DNA of 63,668 nt from DASXUL01 sp036504855 (GCA_036504855.1 DASXUL010000063.1:1-63668); one strand, 5' to 3'; numbered from the stretch's first letter, positions 1 through 8,796 are shown. Numbers and translations: made by a program. The notes: generated by a model from the letters alone, not told the origin.

Positions 1-103
1 GACAACTGACGGCTGATGACTGACGGCTGATGACTGACGGCTGATGACTGACGACTGATGACTGACGACTGACGACTGACAACTGACGACTGATGACTCT
101 CTA
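1..103 (-). repeat. Heptamer repeat tract (NNNTCAG family)
   Basis: The tract is built from about fourteen 7-bp units, read on the plus strand as TGACGGC, TGATGAC, TGACGAC and similar. On the minus strand, the sense strand of the adjacent gene, this reads as NNNTCAG units starting a few bases after the stop codon. The window edge cuts the tract, so any inverted partner arm is not visible. Five more tracts of this family occur in the window. Confidence 0.85.
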
Positions 104-106
104 CAC

Positions 107-778
107 TCACTGGCCGCAGTCGTAGTATCCGCGGGTGGTGCAGGCGCGGTTGGGGCACCACTCGCGGAGGTTCACCACGAAGGCGGTGTCCTGAACGCGG
201 TCGCGCAGGGCGATGGCGGCAGACTCGGCGTCGGCGCGGCAGGGGTAGCCGACGGCCAGCGTCATAAAGCGGTTGTCGCGGCGGTAGATCTCAACGGGCG
301 TGCTGAGGAGACCTCTGGACCGGTAGGCGGCCGCGCCCGCGTCCGCCAGCGTGGGGTCGTTGGTGAGGACCACCGCCCACTCGCCGGTGAGCTTCGCCAG
401 GCTTTCCGCGCGGAGCGTTGCGTCGTGAAGGGTTGCCCGCACTTTGGAGCGTTCCGGCAGCGAAGCGGACGCGCTTTGGAGGATGTTCTTCGCGTCGTTC
501 GGGTAAAGGGCAAACAGCATCGCGATGGCGGAGCGGCGGTCGCCCTCGCTCTCGCCGAGGAGACGCGGGATGCAGGCCTGGACCACCGTTTGGCGTTGCC
601 GATCTTGTTGAGCCGCGAACTGGATCTGGCGCAGGCTGGTTGCGTCGCGTTGTTCCGCGGCGCGGACCGGCGCGGGCGCCGGGCCGTCACGGAAGGCGAG
701 CCAGGCGACAGCGCAGACGGCTGTAACGCTCAGGATGGCGGTGACGTTGGTGAGGTATTTCGTTGCCGCGTCGCTCAA
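107..778 (-). CDS. Membrane-anchored protein with SPOR-like C-terminal domain
   Basis: This is a 223-residue protein. The start is TTG, chosen because GAGGAG lies seven bases upstream. One transmembrane segment at about residues 10-30 is followed by a low-complexity linker, so most of the chain should be outside the cytoplasm. The C-terminal part, about residues 130-210, runs from WAVVLTNDPTLADAGAAAYR to the stretch rich in ESAAIALRDRV. It has the spacing of a SPOR-type fold, in which a short strand is followed by a helix tracking residue pairs, as in peptidoglycan-binding SPOR domains. Four cysteines near the end (CPNRAC, YYDC and one in YPC) could form disulfides. A peptidoglycan role is inferred only from the SPOR resemblance; no function is assigned. 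The gene stands alone, with a heptamer repeat just after its stop. Confidence 0.6.
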   Translation of the reverse strand: MSDAATKYLTNVTAILSVTAVCAVAWLAFRDGPAPAPVRAAEQRDATSLRQIQFAAQQDRQRQTVVQACIPRLLGESEGDRRSAIAMLFALYPNDAKNILQSASASLPERSKVRATLHDATLRAESLAKLTGEWAVVLTNDPTLADAGAAAYRSRGLLSTPVEIYRRDNRFMTLAVGYPCRADAESAAIALRDRVQDTAFVVNLREWCPNRACTTRGYYDCGQ

Positions 779-1039
779 TCGCGTGCTCCTCGTAGTAGAG
801 TTGGAGGGTCTCTCAAACGATTCATCGGCGGCGCGGGGCGGCGAGTTTAGAGCGCCTAGCAGAATCTGCTCCGGGCTTCGGCCGGCTGCAACGGGCAGGT
901 GGTTCGTCGAACCGGCGCGCCCGATACGGCAGCGGCATCGAACACGCCGGATCCTCCTGCCCCCTGCCCGTTTCGCTCGGCCTCGGGCCTCGGACCAGAT
1001 TTTGCTAGGCGCTCTTACGGGCGCCAGGGCGCAAATGCG
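779..1039. other. Intergenic region without recognisable gene
   Basis: No coding sequence with a credible start and SD was seen. The only structure is an imperfect pairing of ACGGGCAG near 889 with CTGCCCGT near 975. It did not match a tRNA, SRP RNA or riboswitch that I could recognise. The promoter of the TTG-started gene at 778 should lie here. Confidence 0.4.
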
Positions 1040-1063
1040 AAAAGGGAGGGCCGAAGCCCTCCC
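1040..1063 (-). terminator. Intrinsic terminator of rpmB
   Basis: Read on the minus strand, GGGAGGGC-TTCG-GCCCTCCC forms an 8-bp perfect stem with a UUCG tetraloop followed by TTTT. It lies about 20 bases after the L28 stop codon, as expected for a rho-independent terminator. Confidence 0.85.
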
Positions 1064-1084
1064 TCAAAGCTCTCTCGCCGCGCC

Positions 1085-1297
1085 TTACGCGCCCTTCAGA
1101 CTCTTCCCAGCCTTCAGGCACTTGGCGCAAGCCATCACCTTTACGCGGGTTCCGCCGCCGCCGGCGATATGTGTGGTCTGCAGATTCGGCGAAAACCAGC
1201 GGTTGGTTTTCGGCGCGCGCTGGGCCCACGCGGAGTGGCGGTGCCGGTGGCTGCGACCAGCCATGGCGCCTTTGCCGCAGAAATGGCAGGCTCTCAT
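1085..1297 (-). CDS. rpmB: Large ribosomal subunit protein bL28
   Basis: This 70-residue protein starts MRACHFCGKGAMAGRSHRHR and contains the bL28 core with RAPKTNRWFSPNLQ. Two CxxC pairs (C4/C7 and C57/C60) mark the zinc-binding form of bL28. The ATG was chosen because AAGGAG lies eight bases upstream. A longer open frame continues 5' to about 1765 but runs across the divergent CBS gene and has no family support. The gene is a single unit ended by the UUCG terminator and is divergent from the CBS-DUF1385 gene. Confidence 0.95.
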   Translation of the reverse strand: MRACHFCGKGAMAGRSHRHRHSAWAQRAPKTNRWFSPNLQTTHIAGGGGTRVKVMACAKCLKAGKSLKGA

Positions 1298-1510
1298 TGG
1301 GATTTGCTCCTTCATCTCACGGCCCGCCACGAAACGGGACGGCCCGACGTTTGTTACAATAAACAGGAGACGCACAGCGGCGCGACAACGCTTTCCGCGC
1401 CCGCGTGGCGTGAACCTTTCCATATTACCACGCCGGCCGCTCCCATGGCAAACGCGGCGGCGGCGATGGCCGGCGCCGATGCGCCAGGCGCGCCTTAGGA
1501 TACCGAGTAT

Positions 1511-2614
1511 TTGAACATTGATCTGCCCCTTGGTTACATCGCCAGCAATGGCGTCGTCCTCTGCCCGGACGATTCGCTCGAACGCGCCGTGGAGCTCCTC
1601 CAGGAGGCGGACTCCGGGGCCGTTCCGGTAATGGAGGGCGGCTATCTGCGCGGGCTTGTATCCGATCGGGAGGTGGCTAGGGGCCTTACCACCAACCCCG
1701 ACGCGCCCGTTTCCGCGGTTATGACCACCGCCGTGCCCGTGGCGTCGTCGAGCATGTCCGCTCACGAGGGCCTGCGGCTGTTGGCCGAAACGGATTTCCC
1801 GGCGTTGCCAGTGGCGCTGCCGGACGGCCGATTCGTTGGCACCGTTGGGCGCTCGGACCTCCTGGCGGCGCTGTATCGCCGCCGCCGACCCGCCTCGGTG
1901 GGCGGGATGGCTACGCCGCTGGGCGTGTACCTATCCGATGGAACCGTGCGCGGCGGGGTTGGCGACGGGGCGCTGATGCTCACGGGCCTCTACCTCTTCA
2001 TCGGATCGATGGTGAGCGGCGCCCTCAGCATCGGAGCCGCAACTGTGTGGCATGCCGCGAGCCTCGATCGTTACGTTCCCGCAAGTAACGTCACCCCCGT
2101 TGTGTTCCTCATAGCCTTCGCGTTGTGGTTCCGGCTTTCCTGGGTGGCGGGCTACCATGCGGCGGAGCACCAGACGGTGCACGCCATCGAGCGCAATGAG
2201 CCGCTGACGGTGGAGCGAGTGGCCCGGATGCCGCGCCCGCACCCGCGGTGCGGAACCAACCTGATGGTCCTGTTCTACCTTTTCGCGGCGCTGGTTGCCA
2301 TCCTTCATGTGGATGACGTGCTGGCTGGAGCCTTCAGCCTCGTGGCCTACCGATTCTTCGGGCACTGGGTGCAGTTGCACGTGACCACGCGGCCCGCCTC
2401 CCGGAGGCAGTTGGAAGCCGGCATCCGGGCAGGCGAGGAGGTGCTGGAGCGGTACCAGAATGGGGCTCCGCCCCGCCGATTTCCGGGCCTGAACCGCCTG
2501 TGGAACATGGGCCTCGCCCAAGTGGCTCTGGGAAGCATGCTCCCAATGCTGATTTTGATTCGGCTTGCACCCTATGTCCCCTTTGTCGGACGGCTGCTCC
2601 GGTACCTACAATAA
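1511..2614 (+). CDS. CBS-domain pair fused to DUF1385 (YqhQ-like) membrane protein
   Basis: This is a 367-residue protein with a TTG start and weak AGGA upstream. Residues about 8-117 form two CBS motifs, including SGAVPVMEGGYLRGLVSDRE and FPALPVALPDGRFVGTVGRS; such pairs usually bind adenine nucleotides. From about residue 135 the chain matches DUF1385, with transmembrane segments, the conserved YHAAEHQTVHAIE, the LTVERV stretch and HPRCGTN. The His-Glu-His set is thought to bind metal in that family. DUF1385 proteins that I know usually lack CBS domains, so this may be a nucleotide-sensing version. The family function is not established. Confidence 0.8.
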   Translation: MNIDLPLGYIASNGVVLCPDDSLERAVELLQEADSGAVPVMEGGYLRGLVSDREVARGLTTNPDAPVSAVMTTAVPVASSSMSAHEGLRLLAETDFPALPVALPDGRFVGTVGRSDLLAALYRRRRPASVGGMATPLGVYLSDGTVRGGVGDGALMLTGLYLFIGSMVSGALSIGAATVWHAASLDRYVPASNVTPVVFLIAFALWFRLSWVAGYHAAEHQTVHAIERNEPLTVERVARMPRPHPRCGTNLMVLFYLFAALVAILHVDDVLAGAFSLVAYRFFGHWVQLHVTTRPASRRQLEAGIRAGEEVLERYQNGAPPRRFPGLNRLWNMGLAQVALGSMLPMLILIRLAPYVPFVGRLLRYLQ

Positions 2615-2728
2615 AGCGCTACTTACAGGGATGAGCGCTGCGGACGGTGGCTGAGAGTTCGCCGGCGGGACCTCAGCCCTGCGCCGCGGCCCTCAGCCCG
2701 GCATTTCGCGGATAGGAGAACACGTTTC

Positions 2729-3838
2729 ATGAACTGGACACGCCTGGCGACGGCGGCTCTGTTCGTTGCTGCTGTCCCCGCGCTGGCTCAGAACGTCCCC
2801 GTGCGTATCCTGGCCCCAGCCCCCGAACAAACCGTTCGCGGGAGCGTGCCGATCAGCATCAATGCCGCCGCTGTACCCAATACCGGTTACATGACCGTCG
2901 AGGTGAACGATCAGTTCATGGCGGCCCTGGCCAAGGAACCCGGCGCCAAAAAGATTACGTTCAACTGGGACACCAAGGCCAACTACGCCGATACAGGGGC
3001 CCCGCCGCGAGACGGCCAGTATACCGTCCGCGTGAAGACCTATACATCGGACTTTCGTTTCGTCCGCAGCAATGAGCTGAACGTCTACCTGCGCAACCGC
3101 ATTAATGTGGCCGCGGACAAGGCGATTCGACTGCGCTACAAGTTCAAGCCGGACGATCAGATTTCCTTCGTGGAGAAGGTCAGCGCCCGCGCCGCGGGAG
3201 TGGATCTCTACTCTGCGCAGGTCCCGGTGACCCTGGAGATCAATGATGTGACGGGCGACGTGGCGGAAGGCACCGAGAAGATCGCCAAGACCGCCGTGGA
3301 ATCGGCCCAGGGCAGCGCCCAGCAGCCGATGGCCTTGGCCGGCCGCCGTTACCTCGTTTACGTCCACGCGAACGGCCGCGTGACGCCGGGCCCGAAGATG
3401 AAGAAGGCCAACGTTTCGCCGGCGCTCAGCATGGTCACCCTGCCGAACTCGCCGATCCGCATCGGGGACACCTGGAACAACGACATCACCATCACTCCCT
3501 ACTATCAGGGCGTCACCTCCGCCTCCGTGGCCGGAACCCACAAACTGGTTGGCCTGGAATATTACGGCGGCCGTCCGGCGGCGAAGATCGAGAGCACCTA
3601 CGACGGCGATGCAACCGCGAATGTGAGCGGCCAGGACATCAAGGTCCACTTTAAGGGTACTCGCACCACGTTCTTCGACTATATGCGAGGTCGTCTGCTG
3701 CGCGCTGAGGATACCGTGAGCACGGACTTCGGCGTCCCGGGGTCCAGCGCGCCAACCGGCAACCCGTACGCGGGCGGCGGCTCAACCCCCGGTTCCGGTT
3801 CATCCGCCAGCCTGACGATCATCACCGCCGCGCGTTGA
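2729..3838 (+). CDS. Secreted protein of unknown function with Ig-like N-terminal domain
   Basis: This 369-residue protein has a signal peptide (MNWTRLATAALFVAAVPALA, cleavage after AQN). It has an Ig-like segment at about residues 25-115 (VRILAPAPEQTVRGSVPISI through DGQYTVRVKTYTSD). The central and C-terminal beta-rich region contains SPIRIGDTWNNDITI and KIESTYDGDATANV, reminiscent of lipoprotein-like beta-barrel or DUF folds, but I cannot name a family. The tail is Gly/Ser/Pro-rich. SD GGAG lies ten bases before the ATG. A heptamer repeat tract begins directly after the stop. Function unknown. Confidence 0.7.
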   Translation: MNWTRLATAALFVAAVPALAQNVPVRILAPAPEQTVRGSVPISINAAAVPNTGYMTVEVNDQFMAALAKEPGAKKITFNWDTKANYADTGAPPRDGQYTVRVKTYTSDFRFVRSNELNVYLRNRINVAADKAIRLRYKFKPDDQISFVEKVSARAAGVDLYSAQVPVTLEINDVTGDVAEGTEKIAKTAVESAQGSAQQPMALAGRRYLVYVHANGRVTPGPKMKKANVSPALSMVTLPNSPIRIGDTWNNDITITPYYQGVTSASVAGTHKLVGLEYYGGRPAAKIESTYDGDATANVSGQDIKVHFKGTRTTFFDYMRGRLLRAEDTVSTDFGVPGSSAPTGNPYAGGGSTPGSGSSASLTIITAAR

Positions 3839-3957
3839 ATCAGCATTCAGCATTCAGCATTCAGCATTCAGCCAGAGGGTTGGGACCAGGAGGCAGCTTG
3901 CTTCTCGATCAATCCCTTCTGGCTGAATGCTGAATGCCGTATCCTGGATGCTAAGAT
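3839..3957 (+). repeat. Heptamer repeat with inverted partner
   Basis: Four copies of TCAGCAT start right after the stop codon of the upstream gene. An inverted partner, CTGGCTGAATGCTGAATGC, follows about 60 bases later. The arms, including flanking CCAGAGGG and CCCTTCTGG, can pair over roughly 25 bp. The structure sits between two co-directional genes and could act as a terminator or mRNA 3' stabiliser. Confidence 0.8.
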
Positions 3958-3963
3958 GATATC

Positions 3964-4719
3964 GTGAGCGAGACCACTATCAAGCGGAAACGGAAGAAGC
4001 GCGTCCCGGCGCATGAGCGCGAGATGGGCGTGATGGAGCACCTGGGTGAACTGCGCGCTCGCATCTTCCGCGCTCTCTGCATCGTTCTGGTGGCCTCAAC
4101 GTTCGTTTGGTTCTACTTCGACCCTCTGTACACCTTCTTCTCCGCGCCGATAAAGCCCTACCTGGGCGCAGGCGACAAGCTGATCGTCACCAACTGGCTG
4201 GAGCCGTTCTTCCTCCGGTTGAAGCTCAGCCTCTACGGCGGTCTCACGGCCTCCGCCCCCTTCTGGGTGATCGAACTCTGGGGTTTCGTTGCCCCGGCCC
4301 TCACTCCTCAGGAGCGCAAGCCGCTGCGGTTCTATGTGCCGCTTTCGATAGTGCTCTTCGCATTGGGAGCGGCGTTGGCGCACTGGACGCTTCCCATGGC
4401 CTATCGCTGGGCCCTGGGTTACCGCATGCCCGGCACCGAGCTGATGCAGCACGCCAACGACTACATTGAGCTCGTGGCCAAGCTCTACCTCGCCTTTGGG
4501 CTCTGTTTCGAACTGCCCATCATCCTTGTGTTCCTTGCCAAGGTGGGAATTACCGACGCCCCAATGATGCGTCTCTACTGGCGCCAGGCCGTTCTGATTA
4601 TCATGACGGTGGCCGCCGTGGTCACCCCCAGCAATGACCCCCTCACGATGATGATGTGCGCCATCCCGATGGCGTTCCTCTACCTCTTCAGCATCATCCT
4701 CGTGGAACGAACAACGTGA
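3964..4719 (+). CDS. tatC: Sec-independent protein translocase TatC
   Basis: TatC is the six-helix receptor of the twin-arginine translocon, recognising signal peptides of folded exported proteins. This 251-residue copy has a basic N-terminus (KRKRKKR), the family signature HLGELRARIFRAL at about residues 26-38, FWVIELWGFVAPALTPQERK in the middle and TPSNDPLTM near the last helices. Start is GTG. The last bases overlap the GTG of the Smr gene, suggesting co-translation. No tatA or tatB was found nearby, so they are presumably encoded elsewhere. Confidence 0.95.
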   Translation: MSETTIKRKRKKRVPAHEREMGVMEHLGELRARIFRALCIVLVASTFVWFYFDPLYTFFSAPIKPYLGAGDKLIVTNWLEPFFLRLKLSLYGGLTASAPFWVIELWGFVAPALTPQERKPLRFYVPLSIVLFALGAALAHWTLPMAYRWALGYRMPGTELMQHANDYIELVAKLYLAFGLCFELPIILVFLAKVGITDAPMMRLYWRQAVLIIMTVAAVVTPSNDPLTMMMCAIPMAFLYLFSIILVERTT

Positions 4720-5156
4720 CGGGTCGCGTGCTGGACCTCCATGGCCTGACGTGGGCCGAGGCCCGCCAGGAGTTCATAGACCTTTACAACCGTTCCGCCC
4801 GCGGCGACTCCGTGGACGCCATCCACGGGTACGGCGCATCGGGGCAGGGCGGCAAGCTCCGGACCGCGCTCCGCACGTTCCTCCACAATCACAAGACGTC
4901 CTTCACCGCCGGCGAAGATCTGGACCGTAACCCCGGTCACACGCTCGTGTACGTTGACAAGCCTCTCCCAACCGCCGACGACCGCCTTCATTCGGAGATC
5001 CTCTCCTACTGCGACTCCCCGAAGACCAAAGTCGAGATTGCCGGCCGTTTCCGCCGCCATGGCGACCCCGCCGTGGACGCCGCCCTGAAATCCCTCCTCG
5101 CCCAACGCCTTCTCACCCTGGCCCCCGGCAGCCGCAAGCGGTATGTGAGGGGATGA
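4716..5156 (+). CDS. Smr-domain protein with C-terminal winged-helix-like segment
   Basis: The 146-residue protein starts at the GTG overlapping the tatC stop by four bases; the open frame continues upstream inside tatC but without family similarity. Residues about 4-80 form a Smr domain, with the DLHGLTWAEA motif and the HGYGASGQGGKLR motif. Smr domains are small nucleases or nucleic-acid binding modules related to the MutS2 C-terminus. The remainder, from LHSEILSYCDSPKT to the end, resembles a short winged helix. Coupling to tatC is probably operon economy rather than function. Confidence 0.8.
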   Translation: MTGRVLDLHGLTWAEARQEFIDLYNRSARGDSVDAIHGYGASGQGGKLRTALRTFLHNHKTSFTAGEDLDRNPGHTLVYVDKPLPTADDRLHSEILSYCDSPKTKVEIAGRFRRHGDPAVDAALKSLLAQRLLTLAPGSRKRYVRG

Positions 5157-5276
5157 GTCGTCAGTTCTCAGTCGTCAGTTGTCAGTTCGGATCGAAGCCC
5201 AGCCCAAGCGTGAGGCGCTCGGATGGCGGCAGGCGATCCGAACTGACAACTGATGACTGACAACTGATGACTATCA
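5157..5276 (+). repeat. Heptamer repeat hairpin
   Basis: Directly after the Smr stop, units TCGTCAG, TTCTCAG, TCGTCAG and TTGTCAG are followed by a roughly 45-base spacer. An inverted arm GCGATCCGAACTGACAACTG plus further units ends just before the helicase start. The arms pair over about 35-40 bp, giving a very long intergenic stem-loop. Confidence 0.85.
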
Positions 5277-5283
5277 TGTATCC

Positions 5284-7548
5284 GTGGATGTTTCCGCGTT
5301 CCTGAATCAGGTGAAGAGGTCGCCGCACTACGAGGGGCAGATCGTGCATGACGAGGCGCTGCCTGGTCGCGGCGCTTCGTTTGGCGAGCTGGATGCGCCG
5401 CTGGACGACTGTCTTCGCGAGGCGTTGCGCCGGGCGGGGATCCATCGGTTCTACTCCCACCAGGCCGCAGCCGTGAACGCCGCCCGGCGCGGCGATCACG
5501 TGATCACGGTAACTTCGACCGCCAGCGGGAAGACGATGTGTTACAACGTTCCAGTGCTGGACGATCTGCTGGCCAACCCCCTGCACCGAGCGCTCTACAT
5601 TTTCCCCACCAAGGCGCTGGCGCAGGACCAGCTAGGAAAGCTGGCGGCGATGCGGCTTCCCGGGCTCCGCTCGGCCACGTACGACGGCGATACCCCGCGC
5701 GAGGATCGTCGCGCCCTCAAAACGCGAGCATCCATCATCCTCACCAACCCGGATATGCTCCAGGTGAGCATCCTGCCGTACCATTCCACGTGGTCCGGCT
5801 TCCTGCGGAACCTGCGCTGGGTGGTGATCGACGAAGTGCACACCTACCGCGGCGTGTTCGGGAGCCATGTCGCCAACGTACTGCGACGGCTGCGCCGCGT
5901 GTGCGCCCATTATGGGGCCAATCCGCAGTTCCTGTTCTCCTCGGCCACCATCGCCAACCCCGATGAGCTGGTGCGACGGCTGGCCGGCGTGGAGGCCACG
6001 CTGGTGGATGAGGATGGCAGCCCCAGCGGCCCGAAGCGCTTCGTGTTCTGGAATCCTCCTCCCATCGGCTCCGGCGACGCCGGCCGGCGCAGCACGAACA
6101 TGGAGACCACGGGGCTCTTTTCCGCGTTGATGGAGGAAGGCGTTCGCACCATCGCCTTTGCCAAGGCGCGCCAGACGGCGGAAATCATCCTGCGCTACGC
6201 CCGCAACGTCCTTCAGAAGCAGGGCGACGGCCTGGAGTCCAAGGTCACCAGCTACCGCGCCGGCTACCGCGCCGCCGATCGACGGGAGATCGAGCGCCGG
6301 CTGTTCAACGGCGACCTCCTCGGCGTTGTGAGCACGAACGCGCTGGAATTGGGCGTGGACATCGGCGGGCTGGACGCCTGTATCCTGAACGGCTTTCCGG
6401 GGACCATTGCCAGCACCTGGCAGCAGGCCGGGCGCGCGGGCCGAGGCTCCGCAGGCAGCCTCGCCATTCTGGTGGCTCAGGACAACCCGCTGGACCAGTA
6501 CCTCATGGGCCGCCCCAACTGGTTCTTCGGCCGGGCCCATGAACATGCCTTGGTGGACCCGGACAACCTGCACATCCTGCGCGGTCACATTCGCGCGGCG
6601 GCCTATGAGTTGCCGCTTACCGATGATGACACCCGGTTCTTCGGCCTTGGCATGGCCCTGGCTGCCAAGGAACTGGAGGAGGCCGGCGAGCTGCGCCGCG
6701 CGGGCGATTGCCTGGCCTACGCCGGCAGCCGCTACCCGGCGGGAGACCTGAACATCCGCAGCGCGTTCGGCGACGCCTTCAACGTGGAGGTAACGCCGGG
6801 CGGCGAGGTGATCGGCACGGTGCCCATCGAGAACGTGCAGTTCACGATCCACCCGGGCGCGATCTACCTGCACATGGGCGATTCCTATATTGTGGAGGAT
6901 CTGGACGTGCCGCGGAAGACGGCGTTCGTGCGCCGCACGGACGTGAACTACTACACGCAGCCCCGGGAATCCAATGCGGTGGACATCCGCCGCCAGGAGT
7001 CATCCAAACGGGTGGCGCGCACGGAGGCCTTTTTCGGCGACGTGAACGTAACCAATATGGTCCTCGGCTACCGGCGCAAGCAGCACTATTCGGACTCCGT
7101 GCTGTCGGTTGTGGACCTGGACATGCCGCCCATTACGTTCGAAACTGAAGGGGTCTGGTTTGTGGCGCCCGGTTGGGCAGCGGAGCGGCTGGCGGAAGAC
7201 GGGGTGGACATCGGGGCCGGGCTGCATGCCATCGAGCACGCCGCCATCGGCCTCACCCCGCTGTGGGCGATGTGCGACCGCAACGACATCGGCGGCGTCT
7301 CTTACTCCCGGCACCCGGAGCTGCAACTCCCCGCTGTATTTATCCACGACGCCCATCCCGGCGGCGTGGGGATTTCGGAGCGCTGCTTCGAGATCCTGGA
7401 GCCGCTGCTGCGCGCCACGCGTGAGCATATCGCTGCATGCCCCTGCACGTCCGGCTGCCCGTCGTGCATTCAGTCGCCCAAATGCGGCAACAATAACGAA
7501 CACCTGGACAAAGACGCGGCGCTGATCATCCTGGATATGCTCCTGTAG
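5284..7548 (+). CDS. DEAD/DEAH-box helicase of the MrfA/YprA (Hrq1-like) family with DUF1998
   Basis: This 754-residue superfamily 2 helicase has Walker A TSTASGKT (77-84), DEVH (183-186), SSAT (219-222), the helicase C-terminal stretch STNALELGVDIGG (350-362) and motif VI QQAGRAGR (380-387). The C-terminal DUF1998-type cysteine cluster is C719, C721, C725, C728 and C734, which binds metal in relatives. In Bacillus subtilis, MrfA works with MrfB to repair mitomycin adducts, so a DNA-repair role is likely. No mrfB-like exonuclease is adjacent. Start GTG lies immediately after the heptamer hairpin. Confidence 0.9.
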   Translation: MDVSAFLNQVKRSPHYEGQIVHDEALPGRGASFGELDAPLDDCLREALRRAGIHRFYSHQAAAVNAARRGDHVITVTSTASGKTMCYNVPVLDDLLANPLHRALYIFPTKALAQDQLGKLAAMRLPGLRSATYDGDTPREDRRALKTRASIILTNPDMLQVSILPYHSTWSGFLRNLRWVVIDEVHTYRGVFGSHVANVLRRLRRVCAHYGANPQFLFSSATIANPDELVRRLAGVEATLVDEDGSPSGPKRFVFWNPPPIGSGDAGRRSTNMETTGLFSALMEEGVRTIAFAKARQTAEIILRYARNVLQKQGDGLESKVTSYRAGYRAADRREIERRLFNGDLLGVVSTNALELGVDIGGLDACILNGFPGTIASTWQQAGRAGRGSAGSLAILVAQDNPLDQYLMGRPNWFFGRAHEHALVDPDNLHILRGHIRAAAYELPLTDDDTRFFGLGMALAAKELEEAGELRRAGDCLAYAGSRYPAGDLNIRSAFGDAFNVEVTPGGEVIGTVPIENVQFTIHPGAIYLHMGDSYIVEDLDVPRKTAFVRRTDVNYYTQPRESNAVDIRRQESSKRVARTEAFFGDVNVTNMVLGYRRKQHYSDSVLSVVDLDMPPITFETEGVWFVAPGWAAERLAEDGVDIGAGLHAIEHAAIGLTPLWAMCDRNDIGGVSYSRHPELQLPAVFIHDAHPGGVGISERCFEILEPLLRATREHIAACPCTSGCPSCIQSPKCGNNNEHLDKDAALIILDMLL

Positions 7549-7600
7549 TCGACCAGTCGCCGATCTCACACGAGAATGGCCGGGGAGAGGAGGCGGTCGC

Positions 7601-8041
7601 ATGCCTGCGCCCAAAGAGATACATGCCGAGCGGTTTTCGATATCGCTGGAGCCGGACCTGCTGGAAGCCTTCGACGCGTTCCGCGCGCAGCGGGGTTACG
7701 CCACTCGCTCCGAGGCCGTGCGCGACCTCATCCGGGAGGCCCTCGTGCAACGCGCCTGGGAACAGCCGGATACCGAGGTTGTGGGGACGCTGACCCTTGT
7801 GTACGACCACGACGCCACCGATGTCTCCAACGCCCTCACCAACCTTCAGCACCATCATCACAGCGCCGTGGTCTGCACCACCCACGTCCACCTGGATGAG
7901 CGCGATTGTCTGGAGGTGACCGTGTTGCGCGGTTCCAGCGCCGAGGTGCGCCGCCTGGCCGACCACCTGCTGGCCCACAAGGGCGTCGTCCACGGCCGCC
8001 TGGTTACAACCGCCGCCCGCGGCGGCCTCCCGGCAAGGTAG
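7601..8041 (+). CDS. nikR: Nickel-responsive transcriptional regulator NikR
   Basis: This 146-residue regulator has an N-terminal ribbon-helix-helix domain (RFSISLEPDLLEAFDAF, TRSEAVRDLIREAL). The C-terminal ACT-like domain carries the nickel site. The HHHH stretch begins at H84, then come H95 and H97 of HVH, and C103 of RDCLEV; these align with E. coli H76, H87, H89 and C95. NikR represses nickel uptake genes when nickel is abundant. No nickel transporter, hydrogenase or urease gene is in the window, so targets lie elsewhere. SD GAGAGGAGG precedes the ATG. Confidence 0.93.
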   Translation: MPAPKEIHAERFSISLEPDLLEAFDAFRAQRGYATRSEAVRDLIREALVQRAWEQPDTEVVGTLTLVYDHDATDVSNALTNLQHHHHSAVVCTTHVHLDERDCLEVTVLRGSSAEVRRLADHLLAHKGVVHGRLVTTAARGGLPAR

Positions 8042-8051
8042 AAACAGACTC

Positions 8052-8113
8052 ACCACAGAGACACAGAGGCACAGAGATCATTTCGGATCTCTGTGCCTCT
8101 GTGTCTCTGTGGT
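8052..8113. terminator. Perfect 28-bp hairpin between convergent genes
   Basis: The left arm at 8052-8079 (ACCACAGAGACACAGAGGCA and onward) and the right arm at 8086-8113 are exact complements, with a six-base loop ATTTCG. It lies between the stops of nikR (+) and the CpxP-like gene (-). It most likely acts as a bidirectional terminator, although no U-tract follows. Confidence 0.75.
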
Positions 8114-8121
8114 AAAATCCC

Positions 8122-8796
8122 CTACGGCGCTTTGGGCGCTGGGGCTGGCGGCGCGGGGGGCGGGGGCGGCGCTTGCGTTGGCGGCGCTCCTGGCAGGGCG
8201 GGCCGGATGGGGTCCATCATCGGCGGGCGCGCCATGTTGGGGATGCCCGGGAACTCGGGCCGCATGTCCTTCAGCTTGGCCTTCTGGTCCGCGGTTAGCG
8301 TCTTGCGGATGGCTTCGCGCAGGCGGATGTCCGCCACCATTTCCTCGGTGGTGGTCTGGGAGATGATGGCGGCCTTCGCCTCAATGGCTTTCATGTCGAC
8401 CGGGTCCGCGTTGGCCAGTTCCTGCAGTTCGCGGCGCGCGTTCTCGCGGGTCATGAAGCGGGTCTGGCGCTGGGCGGTGGACGGCTCGTGCAGGGCGTCG
8501 ATGGCCTTCATCTGCTCGTCGGTGATGTTCAGGTCTGCCTTGTGCGACGTGATGGTGGCGTAGAGGAAGTCGGCCGTCCGGCCGACGGGGGCCTCGTAAT
8601 ACCCCATGCGCGGGAGGGTGGGGAACTGCGAACTCGGCAAGCCCATGCGCGTCGGCGGCGTGGGAGCCGTTGGAGGGGCGGCGGGCACTGGCGGCGGCGC
8701 GGGAACGGCGGGCTTTGCTGAGGTGACCTGCGCGAAGGCGGCTCCGCTCAGGGTCAGAGCCGCGAGTAGCGGCACGAAGCGGGATGTTGCTGTCAT
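8122..8796 (-). CDS. Secreted CpxP/Spy-like (LTxxQ) protein with Pro/Ala-rich ends
   Basis: The 224-residue protein has a signal peptide (cleavage near AAFAQ), a proline-rich linker at about residues 30-50, and a helical core at about 70-180. The core contains LNITDEQMKAIDAL and TLTADQKAKLKDM, matching the LTxxQ repeats of the Spy/CpxP family of periplasmic chaperone or metal-stress proteins. The tail is rich in Pro and Ala. SD AAGGAGG lies upstream of the ATG. A periplasmic stress role is inferred from the motif alone. Confidence 0.7.
   Translation of the reverse strand: MTATSRFVPLLAALTLSGAAFAQVTSAKPAVPAPPPVPAAPPTAPTPPTRMGLPSSQFPTLPRMGYYEAPVGRTADFLYATITSHKADLNITDEQMKAIDALHEPSTAQRQTRFMTRENARRELQELANADPVDMKAIEAKAAIISQTTTEEMVADIRLREAIRKTLTADQKAKLKDMRPEFPGIPNMARPPMMDPIRPALPGAPPTQAPPPPPAPPAPAPKAP

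Noticed and set aside
1..103. Repeat tract considered as a CRISPR array
   Set aside because: Units are only 7 bp and contiguous, with no spacers of uniform length and no cas genes nearby.
885..985. Possible structured RNA or tRNA between L28 and the first gene
   Set aside because: The GGTTCGTCGAACC stretch recalls a T-arm, but no acceptor, D or anticodon stems can be formed in the right order.
1298..1765. Long N-terminal extension of the L28 frame
   Set aside because: L28 is 60-80 residues, a strong SD lies at 1297, and the extension overlaps the divergent CBS gene.
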